Assembly: GCF_900187505.1 (NCBI RefSeq)
Contig: NZ_FYDL01000002.1
Location: 1-64,000 of the forward strand
Direction: 5' to 3'
From: Pseudomonas sp. Irchel s3h17
Lineage (GTDB): Bacteria; Pseudomonadota; Gammaproteobacteria; Pseudomonadales; Pseudomonadaceae
Length of the DNA stretch: 64,000 bases
Shown: positions 38,987 through 47,871 of the stretch, in pieces
Numbering within the stretch: position 1 is the stretch's first letter
Layout: each line of letters begins with the position of its first letter
Translations under genes and position numbers: made by a program
The notes under the pieces: model-generated
Database searches by the model: none
The model's input: only the letters and a program-made list of their open reading frames with translations
Told to the model about the DNA's origin: nothing

Positions 38987-39257
38987 GGGAGGCCTCCATT
39001 GCATCAGACATTGCGATGGTCTGCACATGAAAGATGCCGACCACCAGGACCTGAAAACGATCACGCCACCGGTGAGGCCGGTTTTTCAGGTTGCGGTTGA
39101 ACAGCACCAGCTCCAGAAGATGGGTCAGCAGCAACAGGCTACCCGCCAGATTGACCATCAAATGAATCGGATTGGTGAACGGCTGGATCAGATTGATCAG
39201 CACCACCAGCCAGAACATCAGGGTCAGCCACTTCCCCAGTCCCCAAAACACTTTCAT
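38979..39257 (-). CDS. DUF1145 membrane protein
   Basis: This 92-residue protein has two hydrophobic segments (LTLMFWLVVLINLIQPF; LMVNLAGSLLLLTHLLELVLF) and the basic loop NRNLKNRPHRWRDR, the DUF1145 pattern. It is first in a two-gene unit with the collagen-like gene, which begins inside its last codons. Function unknown. Confidence 0.8.
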   Translation of the reverse strand: MKVFWGLGKWLTLMFWLVVLINLIQPFTNPIHLMVNLAGSLLLLTHLLELVLFNRNLKNRPHRWRDRFQVLVVGIFHVQTIAMSDAMEASHA

Positions 39258-39396
39258 ACGCGCCCCTGTGGATCATTGTTCTTTGCGCGCACAGTAACGA
39301 CTTCCACGAGGAGTACGCCAGAGGCCCGTGAAAATTCTTCTTGAACCCGCTGCCGGGCTACCGGCTCGACGAGAATCGCCGGTCCGACAGCGGTGA

Positions 39397-40116
39397 TCAG
39401 TGCCCGATCACCAGTTCCACCCGACGGTTCTTCGCCCGCCCCTCTTCAGTGGCATTATCGGCCACTGGCTGGCTTTCCCCCACGCCCAGGCTGGTCACTT
39501 TGTCTGGCGCCAGGCCCTGGTCCAGCAGGAATGCGGCCACACTGCTGGCACGCATCTCGGAAAGCCCCTGGTTAAAAGCATCCGTCCCTTGGCTATCGGT
39601 GTGACCGACCACCTTGATACTCGCCACGTCGGCATTTTTCAGCTTGCCCATCAGCGCCATCAGTTGTTCGTTGGCAGCCGGTGTCAGCTCGGTCGAGCCG
39701 GAGGCGAACAGCACATTGCCTTGATCGCTGAGGGTGATGACTTCATCTTGAGGCGCCTCGACCGGCTTGACGCTGGCCGGGTACTGGGGAATCGGGCAAC
39801 CCCTGTTGTCGACCGGGGTATTGGCGGGAGTGTCGGGGCAATGATCACGGCGATCGAACACGCCGTCTTCATCGTCATCGCCATCCTGTGCGTAACAAAT
39901 CAAGCCACCGGTCAACAGACCGAGTGCCGCACCACCCCCTGCCCAGCCCGCACTTTCAATGGCCCCCAGACCGCCGCCCACCAGGCCGCCGATCAAGCTG
40001 CAGATCGGCCAGTTACCTTGATTGAGGGGGGCAGTGCCGTCGCTGTGTGTGGCGCAACCTGTCAACAGGCTGCCGAGCAGAAGAACCGGTATTGCGGCTC
40101 GCAGGCGAACACTCAT
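39397..40116 (-). CDS. OmpA-domain lipoprotein with TSP3-like calcium repeat, copy 1
   Basis: This 239-residue protein has a lipobox LLTGC (Cys about 21), a glycine-zipper membrane-like region (GGLVGGGLGAIESAGWAGGGAALGLLTGGL), a thrombospondin type 3-like calcium motif (DGDDDEDGVFDRRDHCPDTPANT) and an OmpA C-terminal domain (VLFASGSTELTPAANEQL, VVGHTDSQGTDAFNQGLSEMRA, NRRVELVIGH). It would anchor the outer membrane to peptidoglycan. It is a paralogue of the gene upstream. Its ribosome site lies in the arm of a strong hairpin (40125-40160). Confidence 0.88.
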   Translation of the reverse strand: MSVRLRAAIPVLLLGSLLTGCATHSDGTAPLNQGNWPICSLIGGLVGGGLGAIESAGWAGGGAALGLLTGGLICYAQDGDDDEDGVFDRRDHCPDTPANTPVDNRGCPIPQYPASVKPVEAPQDEVITLSDQGNVLFASGSTELTPAANEQLMALMGKLKNADVASIKVVGHTDSQGTDAFNQGLSEMRASSVAAFLLDQGLAPDKVTSLGVGESQPVADNATEEGRAKNRRVELVIGH

Positions 40117-40124
40117 GGTGATTG

Positions 40125-40160
40125 CTCCTGTGTGACCGGCCCATACCGGTCACACAGGAG
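40125..40160 (-). promoter_or_regulatory. 15-bp perfect hairpin burying the ribosome site of the downstream OmpA lipoprotein gene
   Basis: On the minus strand, ctcctgtgtgaccgg (40160-40146) and ccggtcacacaggag (40139-40125) are perfect complements with a 6-base loop. The AGGAG of the second arm is the only Shine-Dalgarno for the ATG at 40116, 8 bases away. In RNA the site would be fully paired, so translation would need melting, a protein or coupling to the upstream gene. There is no T-run, so it is not a simple terminator. Confidence 0.75.
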
Positions 40161-40206
40161 TAAAGACCCGCCTCCGCGACTGCACAAGGCACGGAGGCGA
40201 GAGGGT

Positions 40207-40896
40207 CTAACGGTTGATTTTGATTTCGGTACGACGGTTCATCGAACGGCCGTCAGCGGTTGAGTTGTCGGCCACTGGCTGGCTTTCCCCGGCGCCGTTC
40301 ACCGAAACGAAACTGGCCCGTGGTACGCCCTCTTCGATCAGGTACTCGACCACCGAACGCGCGCGTTTTTCCGAAAGTGACTGGTTATAGGCATCGCTGC
40401 CGACACTGTCGGTATGTCCGGTCACGCTCAACTGGGCGGAAGGTGCTTCCTGTTTCAGGCGGGTGGCGATGGTTTCAAGCTTGGCTTTGTCGGCTTCGGT
40501 CAGTTTGGCCGAGTCGAAGCTGAAATTCACATCACGGATAACGATGGTTTCTTCCTTGATCACCACGACCTCTTCAACCACGGGAGCCGGTGGAGGGCAA
40601 CCATCCGCATCGACCTGCGTACCTTTCGGTGTCCCAGGGCACTTGTCACGACTGTCCAGCACACCATCGCCATCTTCGTCACCGTCGCCATGAACCCAGC
40701 AATAGGCGGCTGCCAGACTCCCCACGATCAGCGCGCCGCTGCCGGCCCAGGCCGCGCTCTCCGTCGCGCCGAGACCGGCACCCACAACGCCACCGACCAG
40801 ACCACAGGTCGGCCAGTCTGTTTTCTGCAAACCTGCACAACCAGTCAACACACTGGTTAGCAGAACCAAGGGTAATGCTGTCCGAACTATGCTCAT
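40207..40896 (-). CDS. OmpA-domain lipoprotein with TSP3-like calcium repeat, copy 2
   Basis: This 229-residue paralogue of the downstream gene has the same layout: lipobox LTGC (Cys about 20), glycine-zipper segment (GGVVGAGLGATESAAWAGSGA), TSP3-like DGDEDGDGVLDSRDKCPGTP, then an OmpA domain (FSFDSAKLTEADKAKL, VTGHTDSVGSDAYNQSLSEKRA, NRRTEIKINR). The two share the WAG...GA pattern and TSP3 position, so they probably arose by tandem duplication. First gene of the pair, read toward copy 1 over 90 bp. Confidence 0.88.
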   Translation of the reverse strand: MSIVRTALPLVLLTSVLTGCAGLQKTDWPTCGLVGGVVGAGLGATESAAWAGSGALIVGSLAAAYCWVHGDGDEDGDGVLDSRDKCPGTPKGTQVDADGCPPPAPVVEEVVVIKEETIVIRDVNFSFDSAKLTEADKAKLETIATRLKQEAPSAQLSVTGHTDSVGSDAYNQSLSEKRARSVVEYLIEEGVPRASFVSVNGAGESQPVADNSTADGRSMNRRTEIKINR

Positions 40897-41086
40897 CGAG
40901 TTATCTCCTGAGGGATCGGCTTACGACCGATTCATGGAGTAAAGACCGGGGTTTTAATATCCGCCAGCACTAGGCCACCTCTGTTTCCCCCCGCAATCAC
41001 TGGCTCTGCAAACCTGATGCGCAATCAGGCTCTAGGCCCGAGCGTTCCGGCAGGCTAGTCTCTGCAGTTCTGATTGAGGATCTTCG

Positions 41087-41584
41087 ATGACTGCAGGCAT
41101 TTCTTCGCGCACACCCCAGCAAGCCCTCGCCGCCCTGCTCGATCGCTATGCGCCGCAGCGACTGCTGCTGATCGGCGCCAGTGACTTCCCGGCACTGCAG
41201 GCGTTCCGGCAGGCACACCCCGAGACCCAGATCGCCCAGGCAGCACCGGGCGTACTACCTCCGGAGCTGGCAGCCCAACGTTTCGACCTGGCGCTGGCGC
41301 TCGATTGCCTTGAGCACCTGCCCAAGCGCGACGGCCTCAACCTGCTCGGCGGGATCCGCAACCTCAACGCCAGCCGCATCGCCGTGCTCGCGGACCTGAA
41401 TGCCTGTGGCTGGCAGGAAACCGACTTCTATTCCCTGGCCCTGCAAGCCAGTGAACGCTTCCAGCGCAACGAACAGGTGTTGACCCTGTTCACCTACGAT
41501 CTGCTTGACTACAAGCAAGTGCCCGACTGGCTCAACTCACGATTCTGGGCCAATCCGGAAAACTTCGGAAAATACTGGTGGTAA
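41087..41584 (+). CDS. DUF6231-like, degenerate methyltransferase-fold protein
   Basis: This 165-residue protein has a Rossmann-like opening, [16 protein letters not shown], and a strand-4 region [26 protein letters not shown], as in class I methyltransferases. The usual glycine-rich GxGxG loop is reduced to GAS, so methyl donor binding is doubtful. [10 protein letters not shown] is the C-terminal mark of the family I recall as DUF6231. It ends 4 bases before the ychJ start. Confidence 0.65.
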   Translation: MTAGISSRTPQQALAALLDRYAPQRLLLIGASDFPALQAFRQAHPETQIAQAAPGVLPPELAAQRFDLALALDCLEHLPKRDGLNLLGGIRNLNASRIAVLADLNACGWQETDFYSLALQASERFQRNEQVLTLFTYDLLDYKQVPDWLNSRFWANPENFGKYWW

Positions 41585-41588
41585 CACA

Positions 41589-42062
41589 ATGAGCACATCC
41601 ATTTGTCCCTGCGGCAGCGGCACGCCGCTCGATGCCTGTTGCGGCCATTACCATGCCGGCCACCCCGCTCCCTGCGCCGAGGCCTTGATGCGCTCGCGCT
41701 ACAGCGCCTATGTGCTGGGCCTGGTCGATTATCTGGTCGCCACCACCTTGCCGGCTCAACAGTCAGGCCTGGATCGCCAGTCGATCAGCGACTGGAGCGC
41801 GCAGAGCACCTGGCTGGGCCTGGAGGTAGAAAGCTCGGAAGTCTTCGGCGGCCAGCCGGAACACGCGTTTGTCACCTTCACCGCGCGCTGGCACGACAGC
41901 ACCGGCGAACACAGTCACCGCGAACGCTCCTCCTTCGTGCAAAACACCAGCCGCTGGTACTTCATCGACCCGACCGTACCGCTCAGGATCGGGCGAAACG
42001 ATGCCTGCCCTTGCGGCAGCGGACAGAAGTTCAAGAAGTGTTGCGCGGGGTTTTTCGCGTAA
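41589..42062 (+). CDS. ychJ: YchJ family protein with two SEC-C motifs
   Basis: This 157-residue protein has a zinc-binding SEC-C motif at each end: [17 protein letters not shown] at the N-terminus and [14 protein letters not shown] at the C-terminus, with the NTF2-like YchJ core ([20 protein letters not shown]) between. The start was placed at [11 protein letters not shown], where the family starts. It follows the DUF6231 gene closely and is probably cotranscribed. Function is unknown. Confidence 0.9.
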   Translation: MSTSICPCGSGTPLDACCGHYHAGHPAPCAEALMRSRYSAYVLGLVDYLVATTLPAQQSGLDRQSISDWSAQSTWLGLEVESSEVFGGQPEHAFVTFTARWHDSTGEHSHRERSSFVQNTSRWYFIDPTVPLRIGRNDACPCGSGQKFKKCCAGFFA

Positions 42063-42108
42063 CCACGGACGGACCTGAATATTCCAGTGTGTAGAAAGGA
42101 GCCACACC

Positions 42109-42594
42109 ATGCTCGGCCAATGGCGCGCACTGCGGACACTCACCTTGCTGATGGCCCTGGGCCTCAGCGGCTGCGTCTCCTGGTTCACCGACGACGACCT
42201 TGAGCCCCAGGTGCATCTGCTCAAGGTCGAAGTGGTGAGGGCCAAACTGCTCGAACAGAAATTCATGCTGCATTTTCGTGTCGACAACCCCAATGACTCC
42301 AGCCTGACGGTTCGCGGGCTGGAATACCGCATTCACTTGAGCCAGTTCCTGCTCACCGAAGGTGAGTCCAGCGAATGGTTCAGGGTCGACCCCAACAGCA
42401 GTGCCTACTTCGAAGTGCCGATTCGCACCAACCTCTGGCAACACCTGCGCGAGGTGGTGAAATTGCTGAAAAAACCCGATCAACCCATCCCTTATCGCCT
42501 TGAAGGCGAACTGAAAACCGGATTATTCATCGGCAATGACGTGCACCTGTCGCGTTATGGCGAGATAATTCCCGGCGATTTTATTCCGGAGTAA
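42109..42594 (+). CDS. LEA type 2 / WHy-domain lipoprotein
   Basis: This 161-residue lipoprotein has lipobox LSGC (Cys about 22) and a single LEA2/WHy beta-sandwich domain: [37 protein letters not shown] is the typical VxNPN strand. The role in bacteria is unclear; related proteins support desiccation or envelope stress. GAAAGGAG stands upstream of the ATG. It runs with ychJ and the SEC-C gene downstream. Confidence 0.85.
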   Translation: MLGQWRALRTLTLLMALGLSGCVSWFTDDDLEPQVHLLKVEVVRAKLLEQKFMLHFRVDNPNDSSLTVRGLEYRIHLSQFLLTEGESSEWFRVDPNSSAYFEVPIRTNLWQHLREVVKLLKKPDQPIPYRLEGELKTGLFIGNDVHLSRYGEIIPGDFIPE

Positions 42595-42599
42595 CCTCG

Positions 42600-42809
42600 A
42601 TGACCCAGCAACCTCATGTCCATGGCCCTGACTGCAACCACGATCATGACCATCACGACCACCATGATCACGACCATGGCCATGTACACGGCCCCCATTG
42701 CGGCCACGCTCACCAGGAGCCGGTACGCAACGCGTTGAAAGACGTCGGCCGCAACGACCCTTGCCCATGTGGCAACGGCAAGAAGTTCAAGAAGTGCCAC
42801 GGCGCTTGA
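42600..42809 (+). CDS. His-rich small protein with C-terminal SEC-C zinc motif
   Basis: This 69-residue protein begins with a His/Asp tract holding 15 His between residues 6 and 39, plus C12 and C34. It ends with a SEC-C motif [15 protein letters not shown]. The tract may hold several zinc, nickel or copper ions. The ATG follows the lipoprotein stop by 5 bases, so it is in the same transcript. Relatives are annotated only as SEC-C metal-binding proteins. Confidence 0.85.
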   Translation: MTQQPHVHGPDCNHDHDHHDHHDHDHGHVHGPHCGHAHQEPVRNALKDVGRNDPCPCGNGKKFKKCHGA

Positions 42810-42813
42810 TGCA

Positions 42814-43398
42814 TTAGTCTTCTGCTGGATCGCGGACATTGGGCCGCGATCCCAGAATCCCGGCCAGGGGAATAACCGTGGCGTACTCGCCATGCAGGTT
42901 GCCCAGCGACATGGCATGCACCTCCCGGGCCGAATGCGGGTTGCCGAAGAAGTCCGCTTTATCGAAGGTGTAGCAGGCATCTTCCACGACCCAGGTCGCA
43001 AACCCCAGATTACCGGCCGTCCGCGCCGTAGCCTCCACCGAGTTATGGGTTGCCACACCGACAATGACCAATTGCTCGACCTGCGCCTTGCGTAAATCAT
43101 GCACAAGTGTCGTCCCGCAGAATGCATCCGGCACCTGCTTCTGGATCACCCACTCTCCCGCTCGCGGCTCAAAACGCTCCTGAAACTCGACCCCAGACTG
43201 CCCTGGCCAGAACACGGAGTCCGGTTCGCGGGACAGGTGTTGAACATGAATCACCGGTCGCGCCAATCGCCGCCACTCGGCCAGCAGGCGCGCCATGCAG
43301 TCTTCCGCTTGCGGGTTATTGCGTGGCCCGAGCCTGGGGTGATGAATGCCTTTTTGTTGATCGATCAGAATCAGCGTTGCGTTTGCCTGAAACTCCAT
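42814..43398 (-). CDS. Isochorismatase-fold hydrolase with Ser in place of the catalytic Cys
   Basis: This 194-residue protein has the isochorismatase-like fold: TLILIDQQKGIHHP with the catalytic Asp, VIQKQVPDAFCGTTL with the catalytic Lys, then VIVGVATHNSVEATARTAGNLGF. The usual motif is T-x-x-C-V with nucleophilic Cys; here the position is Ser (NSV). Either it uses Ser, or it is a binding or altered enzyme. The usual annotation is cysteine hydrolase or nicotinamidase-like. It is convergent with the SEC-C gene (4 bases apart). Confidence 0.8.
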   Translation of the reverse strand: MEFQANATLILIDQQKGIHHPRLGPRNNPQAEDCMARLLAEWRRLARPVIHVQHLSREPDSVFWPGQSGVEFQERFEPRAGEWVIQKQVPDAFCGTTLVHDLRKAQVEQLVIVGVATHNSVEATARTAGNLGFATWVVEDACYTFDKADFFGNPHSAREVHAMSLGNLHGEYATVIPLAGILGSRPNVRDPAED

Positions 43399-43606
43399 GG
43401 CGAATGTTCCTTCATACCGGTCATAAGATTCTGCCTACTTGAGCATCACCTGTTCCGCCAGGCAAGCCTCGGATGGCGGGTCATCGACGGCAAATTCGCT
43501 GAATTATCGGACAAACCTTGAAATAAGATCGGCCCCCGCTTGCGCGGCTCTCGGCCGCTCACTAACGTAGCGCCTTTATTGGTACTACCCCTGCAGGAGC
43601 TTTGCC

Positions 43607-46057
43607 ATGGCCTCGCCAGCCCTTACATCTTTTCTTCCCCGGTTCGGCGTTGCCGCAGCAGTAGCCAGTGTGCTCAGCCTCTCAGGGTGCCAGACCTGGA
43701 ACGCCCAGGACACGCTGCCACCGACCTCCGGCGTGCAACCGCTCAAGGGGCTGGCTCAGAACGTCTCCGTACGACGTAATGCCATGGGCATGCCATTGAT
43801 TGAAAGCAGCACCTTCCACGACGCGCTGTTCACCCTCGGTTACGTGCACGCCAGCGACCGCATCAACCAGATGGTCACCCTACGCTTGCTGGCCCAGGGG
43901 CGTTTGTCGGAAATGTCCGGGGCACAGATGCTGGACGCAGACCGCTACATGCGCGCGGTCAATCTCAAGAAAAACGCCGACGAACTCTATAAAGCCTCCT
44001 CTCCACGCCTCAAACGCTTCTTTGAAGTCTATGCACGCGGAGTCAACGCCTACCTGTTCCGGTATCGCGACAAACTGCCAGCGGACCTGGCGGCCACGGG
44101 CTACAAGCCGGAATACTGGAAAGCCGAGGATTCGGCGCTGATTTTCTGCCTGCTCAATTTCAGCCAGTCGGCCAACCTGCCGCAGGAAATAAACGCACTG
44201 GTCATGGCACAAAACGTCACGACCGACAAACTGGCGTGGCTCTCGCCGTCCTACCCGGACGAGCAGCTGCCGCAGGCCGAAACGGAAAAACTTCAGGGGG
44301 TGAAGCTCAATGGCGCGATCCCGGGCCTGGCCAACCTGGCGAAAGCCGGCGAGCAACTGTCCGGATTGAATCCACTGGGCGCCACCGCCTCGAACAACTG
44401 GGCCATTGCCCCACAACGCAGCCGCAGCGGCAAGAGCCTGCTGGCCAGCGACAGCCAGTTCCCGATTGGCGCGCCCTCGCTGTGGAGCCCTGTGCAGATC
44501 CGCGCGCCGAAGTACCAGGCCGCCGGGATCACCATTGCCGGTTTGCCGATGATCCTGTCCGGGTTCAATGGCAAGGTGGCCTGGAGCATGACGGCGGTCA
44601 TGGGTGACAACCAGGACCTGTTCCTGGAAAAACTCAAGCGCCAGGGCACTGGCCTGGCCTACGAAGTCGCAGGCAAATGGCAACCGGTGATGGTTCGCAA
44701 TGAAACCTACTTCGTCAAAGGTCAGCGGCCGATTCGCGAAGCCGTGTACGAAACCCGTCACGGCGCGCTGCTCAACAGCGCCCAAGGCAGCGCACTGGGC
44801 AATGGCCTGGGTGTGGCTTTGCAGATGCCTGAATTCAAGGATGACCGGAGTCTGGACGCGTTCTTCGACTTGTCCCGCGCGCAGAGTGTGGAAAAGGCCT
44901 CGGATGCCAGCCGTGAAATCCGCGCCATTGCCCTGAACATGCTGTTCGCCGACGCCAGCAACATTGGCTGGCAAGTCACCGGTCGCTTCCCGAACCGTCG
45001 CGAAGGCGAAGGCCTGCTGCCATCGCCCGGCTGGGAGGGGCGTTACGACTGGGACGGCTATGCCGACCCGATGCTCCACCCCTACGACCAGGATCCGGCC
45101 CAAGGCTGGCTCGGCACCGCGAACCAGCGGATCATCCCCCACGGTTATGGCATGCAGCTGTCCAACTCCTGGGCGGCACCCGAGCGCGGCGAGCGCATCG
45201 CCGAACTGGCGGGCGCCGGCAAGCACGACAGTCGCAGCATGATTGCCATGCAGTACGACCAGACCACCCTGTTCGCCGCCAAACTGAAAAAGATGTTTGA
45301 AGCCCCCGGCATGTCGCAGCCACTGAAACAGGCAATCTCGGCCCTGCCAGGCCTCGAAGCCGGCAAAGCGCGCGAGGCGTTCAGCCGCCTGATGGCATTC
45401 GATGGCAAGCTCAGCCCGACGTCGACCGACGCTGCGATCTACGAACTGTTCCTGCAGGAAAGCATGAAGCAGGTGTTCCTCGACGAACTGGGACCGGACT
45501 CCCGCCCGTCCTGGAAAGCGTTCGTTGCCAACGGCACCTTGTCCTACTCGGCCCAGGCCGACCATTTGCTCGGCCGTGAAGACAGCCCGTTCTGGGATGA
45601 CACGCGCACAGCGCAAAAAGAAGACAAGCCCACGATACTCGCCCGTAGCCTGGCGGCGGCGATCACCGCTGGCGAGAGCCAGATGGGCGGCGATCGCAAA
45701 GCCTGGCAGTGGGGCAAGCTGCACCGCTACGAATGGAAAAACAGTCGCGGCCAGACGGTACGAGGGGCCATGGCGGCCGGTGGCGACCACACGACACTGA
45801 ATACAGCAGCCTACACCTGGGGCCAGGACTTCAATGCCACGCGGGTGCCGGTCATGCGCTTGATTGTCGACTTCGGCCAGGCCGAACCGCTGATGGTTCA
45901 AAACGGCACCGGTCAATCCGGTAACCCGGCCAGCGCGAACTACCTCAACGGTATCGAGCCTTGGCTCAAGGGCCAGTATCAGGGCCTGCCGCTACAACCG
46001 CAGAACTTCGACAAGGTGTATGGCAAGACCCGATTAACCCTGATCCCCGGCAAATGA
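43607..46057 (+). CDS. quiP: Acyl-homoserine lactone acylase QuiP
   Basis: QuiP cleaves the acyl chain from N-acyl homoserine lactone signals (quorum quenching). This 816-residue Ntn-hydrolase precursor has the penicillin-acylase layout: lipobox-like LSLSGC (Cys 28), an alpha chain with [16 protein letters not shown] and [15 protein letters not shown], then the processing site [10 protein letters not shown] where Ser262 becomes the N-terminal nucleophile. The Asn pair after it and [13 protein letters not shown] belong to the beta chain. From memory the sequence aligns along its whole length with P. aeruginosa QuiP. It is monocistronic. Confidence 0.9.
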   Translation: MASPALTSFLPRFGVAAAVASVLSLSGCQTWNAQDTLPPTSGVQPLKGLAQNVSVRRNAMGMPLIESSTFHDALFTLGYVHASDRINQMVTLRLLAQGRLSEMSGAQMLDADRYMRAVNLKKNADELYKASSPRLKRFFEVYARGVNAYLFRYRDKLPADLAATGYKPEYWKAEDSALIFCLLNFSQSANLPQEINALVMAQNVTTDKLAWLSPSYPDEQLPQAETEKLQGVKLNGAIPGLANLAKAGEQLSGLNPLGATASNNWAIAPQRSRSGKSLLASDSQFPIGAPSLWSPVQIRAPKYQAAGITIAGLPMILSGFNGKVAWSMTAVMGDNQDLFLEKLKRQGTGLAYEVAGKWQPVMVRNETYFVKGQRPIREAVYETRHGALLNSAQGSALGNGLGVALQMPEFKDDRSLDAFFDLSRAQSVEKASDASREIRAIALNMLFADASNIGWQVTGRFPNRREGEGLLPSPGWEGRYDWDGYADPMLHPYDQDPAQGWLGTANQRIIPHGYGMQLSNSWAAPERGERIAELAGAGKHDSRSMIAMQYDQTTLFAAKLKKMFEAPGMSQPLKQAISALPGLEAGKAREAFSRLMAFDGKLSPTSTDAAIYELFLQESMKQVFLDELGPDSRPSWKAFVANGTLSYSAQADHLLGREDSPFWDDTRTAQKEDKPTILARSLAAAITAGESQMGGDRKAWQWGKLHRYEWKNSRGQTVRGAMAAGGDHTTLNTAAYTWGQDFNATRVPVMRLIVDFGQAEPLMVQNGTGQSGNPASANYLNGIEPWLKGQYQGLPLQPQNFDKVYGKTRLTLIPGK

Positions 46058-46130
46058 CCGGATCGAGGCTGAGGGTGCCTGGAAACAGGCCCCCCTCATA
46101 CAGATTGCCCAGTGTGGGTGCGGTAAACCC

Positions 46131-46155
46131 GTCACGCCCGTTTTTGGGGCGTGAC
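46131..46155. terminator. Hairpin downstream of quiP
   Basis: gtcacgccc...gggcgtgac forms a perfect 9-bp stem about 75 bases after the quiP stop. There is no T-run after it; it may be a weak terminator. Confidence 0.45.
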
Positions 46156-46301
46156 GCCTGACCAGACGCTTCTTGAATCAACTTTTAAAACGCTTGTTCG
46201 GGACTCTGGTTCGGAAATTGCTACTTTCATAATGTCTTACGCTTTCCAGTAACAATACTTACGCGCCACAAGCGCTCATATTGCTTCCTAAGGATTGAAT
46301 A

Positions 46302-47084
46302 ATGAAAAAAGCATTGCTGACCCTTTCTGCACTGGCCTTGTGCATGGCTGCAGGCTCCGCGCTGGCCAAGGAATACAAGGAACTGCGTTTTGGTGTCGAT
46401 CCTTCCTATGCGCCGTTCGAGTCCAAAGCTGCCGATGGCAACCTGGTGGGCTTCGATATCGATCTGGGCAATGCAATCTGCGCCGAACTGAAGGTCAAGT
46501 GCAAATGGGTCGAAAGTGATTTCGATGGCATGATTCCGGGCCTCAAGGCCAATAAATTCGACGGTGTGATCTCCTCGATGACCGTGACCCCGGCCCGTGA
46601 GAAAGCCATCGACTTCTCCAGCGAGTTGTTCTCCGGCCCAACCTCCTTCGTTTTCAAGAAAGGCTCAGGCCTGACGAACGCGACCGAATCCCTGAAGGGG
46701 AAAACCGTCGGTTACGAACAAGGCACCATTCAGGAAGCCTATGCCAAGGCCGTGCTGGACAAGGCCGGGGTGAAAACCCAGGCCTACGCCAACCAGGATC
46801 AGGTTTATGCAGACCTGACGTCCGGTCGCCTCGACGCGTCGATCCAGGACATGCTGCAAGCCGAACTGGGCTTCCTGAAGTCGCCACAAGGCGCTGACTT
46901 CGAAGTCAGCAAGCCTGTCGAAAGCGAGTTGTTGCCCTCCAAGACCGCGATCGGTATCTCGAAAGGTAACAAAGAGCTGAAGGCGCTTTTGGATAAAGGT
47001 ATCAAAGCGTTACACGACGATGGCACCTACGCCACCATTCAAAAGAAACACTTCGGTGATCTGAATCTGTACAGCGGCAAATAA
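46302..47084 (+). CDS. Basic amino-acid ABC transporter binding protein (HisJ/AotJ-like)
   Basis: This 260-residue periplasmic binding protein has a Sec signal peptide (about 1-22, ending GSALA). KELRFGVDPSYAPFESKAADGNLVGFDIDL is the type II SBP signature; FDGMIPGLKANKFDGVISSMTVTPAREKAIDF and SKTAIGISKGNKEL complete the ligand lobes. It resembles the Lys/Arg/ornithine/His group. AAGGA precedes the ATG. First of a five-gene unit; the hairpin at 47091 separates it from the permeases. Confidence 0.88.
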   Translation: MKKALLTLSALALCMAAGSALAKEYKELRFGVDPSYAPFESKAADGNLVGFDIDLGNAICAELKVKCKWVESDFDGMIPGLKANKFDGVISSMTVTPAREKAIDFSSELFSGPTSFVFKKGSGLTNATESLKGKTVGYEQGTIQEAYAKAVLDKAGVKTQAYANQDQVYADLTSGRLDASIQDMLQAELGFLKSPQGADFEVSKPVESELLPSKTAIGISKGNKELKALLDKGIKALHDDGTYATIQKKHFGDLNLYSGK

Positions 47085-47090
47085 TGCCCG

Positions 47091-47118
47091 GCGCCCATCT
47101 TCGTGATGGGCGCTTTTT
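47091..47118 (+). terminator. Hairpin terminator between the binding-protein and permease genes
   Basis: gcgcccatc-ttcgt-gatgggcgc is a perfect 9-bp stem followed by five T. Partial termination here would favour the binding protein over the permease genes. Confidence 0.85.
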
Positions 47119-47142
47119 CTACACCATCAGGTCGCTGATTTT

Positions 47143-47871
47143 ATGTTTGAACAACTCCTGCAAGACCTGGGGCTCTCTGCCTTCAGCTTGAAGGGCTTCG
47201 GCCCACTGCTGATGCAAGGCACCTGGATGACCATCAAATTGTCGGTGTTGTCGCTGCTGGTGGCCGTGTTACTTGGCCTGCTGGGCGCCAGCGCCAAGCT
47301 TTCCGCCTCCAGGCTGCTACGCATTCCGGCCCAGTTCTACACCACACTGATTCGCGGGGTACCGGACCTGGTACTGATGCTGCTGATTTTCTACAGCCTG
47401 CAAACCTGGCTGACATCCTTTACCGACTTCATGGAATGGGAATATATCGAAATCAACCCGTTCAGCGCCGGGGTCATCACCCTGGGCTTCATCTACGGCG
47501 CCTACTTCACCGAAACCTTTCGCGGCGCGATCATTGCCGTGCCCCGTGGCCAGGTCGAAGCAGCCACCGCCTATGGCCTCAAACGCGGCCAGCGCTTTCG
47601 CTTCGTGGTGTTCCCGCAAATGATGCGCTTTGCCCTGCCGGGTATCGGCAACAACTGGATGGTAATGCTCAAGGCCACCGCACTGGTGTCGATCATCGGC
47701 CTGGCCGATCTGGTCAAGGCTGCCCAGGACGCCGGCAAAAGTACCTATCAACTGTTCTATTTCCTGGTGCTCGCGGCCTTGATCTACCTGGTGATCACCA
47801 GCGTGTCGAACATTGTCCTGCGCAGGCTTGAACGCCGTTATGCCGCAGGCAGCAGGGAGGCCGTACGATGA
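47143..47871 (+). CDS. Basic amino-acid ABC transporter permease (HisQ/AotQ-like)
   Basis: This 242-residue inner-membrane permease has five helices; GTWMTIKLSVLSLLVAVLLGLLGA is the N-terminal helix, PAQFYTTLIRGVPDLVLMLLIFY the usual amino-acid permease loop, and EAATAYGLKRGQRFRFVVFPQMMRFALPGIGNNW the EAA motif that contacts the ATPase. It overlaps the next permease gene by 4 bases. Confidence 0.9.
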   Translation: MFEQLLQDLGLSAFSLKGFGPLLMQGTWMTIKLSVLSLLVAVLLGLLGASAKLSASRLLRIPAQFYTTLIRGVPDLVLMLLIFYSLQTWLTSFTDFMEWEYIEINPFSAGVITLGFIYGAYFTETFRGAIIAVPRGQVEAATAYGLKRGQRFRFVVFPQMMRFALPGIGNNWMVMLKATALVSIIGLADLVKAAQDAGKSTYQLFYFLVLAALIYLVITSVSNIVLRRLERRYAAGSREAVR

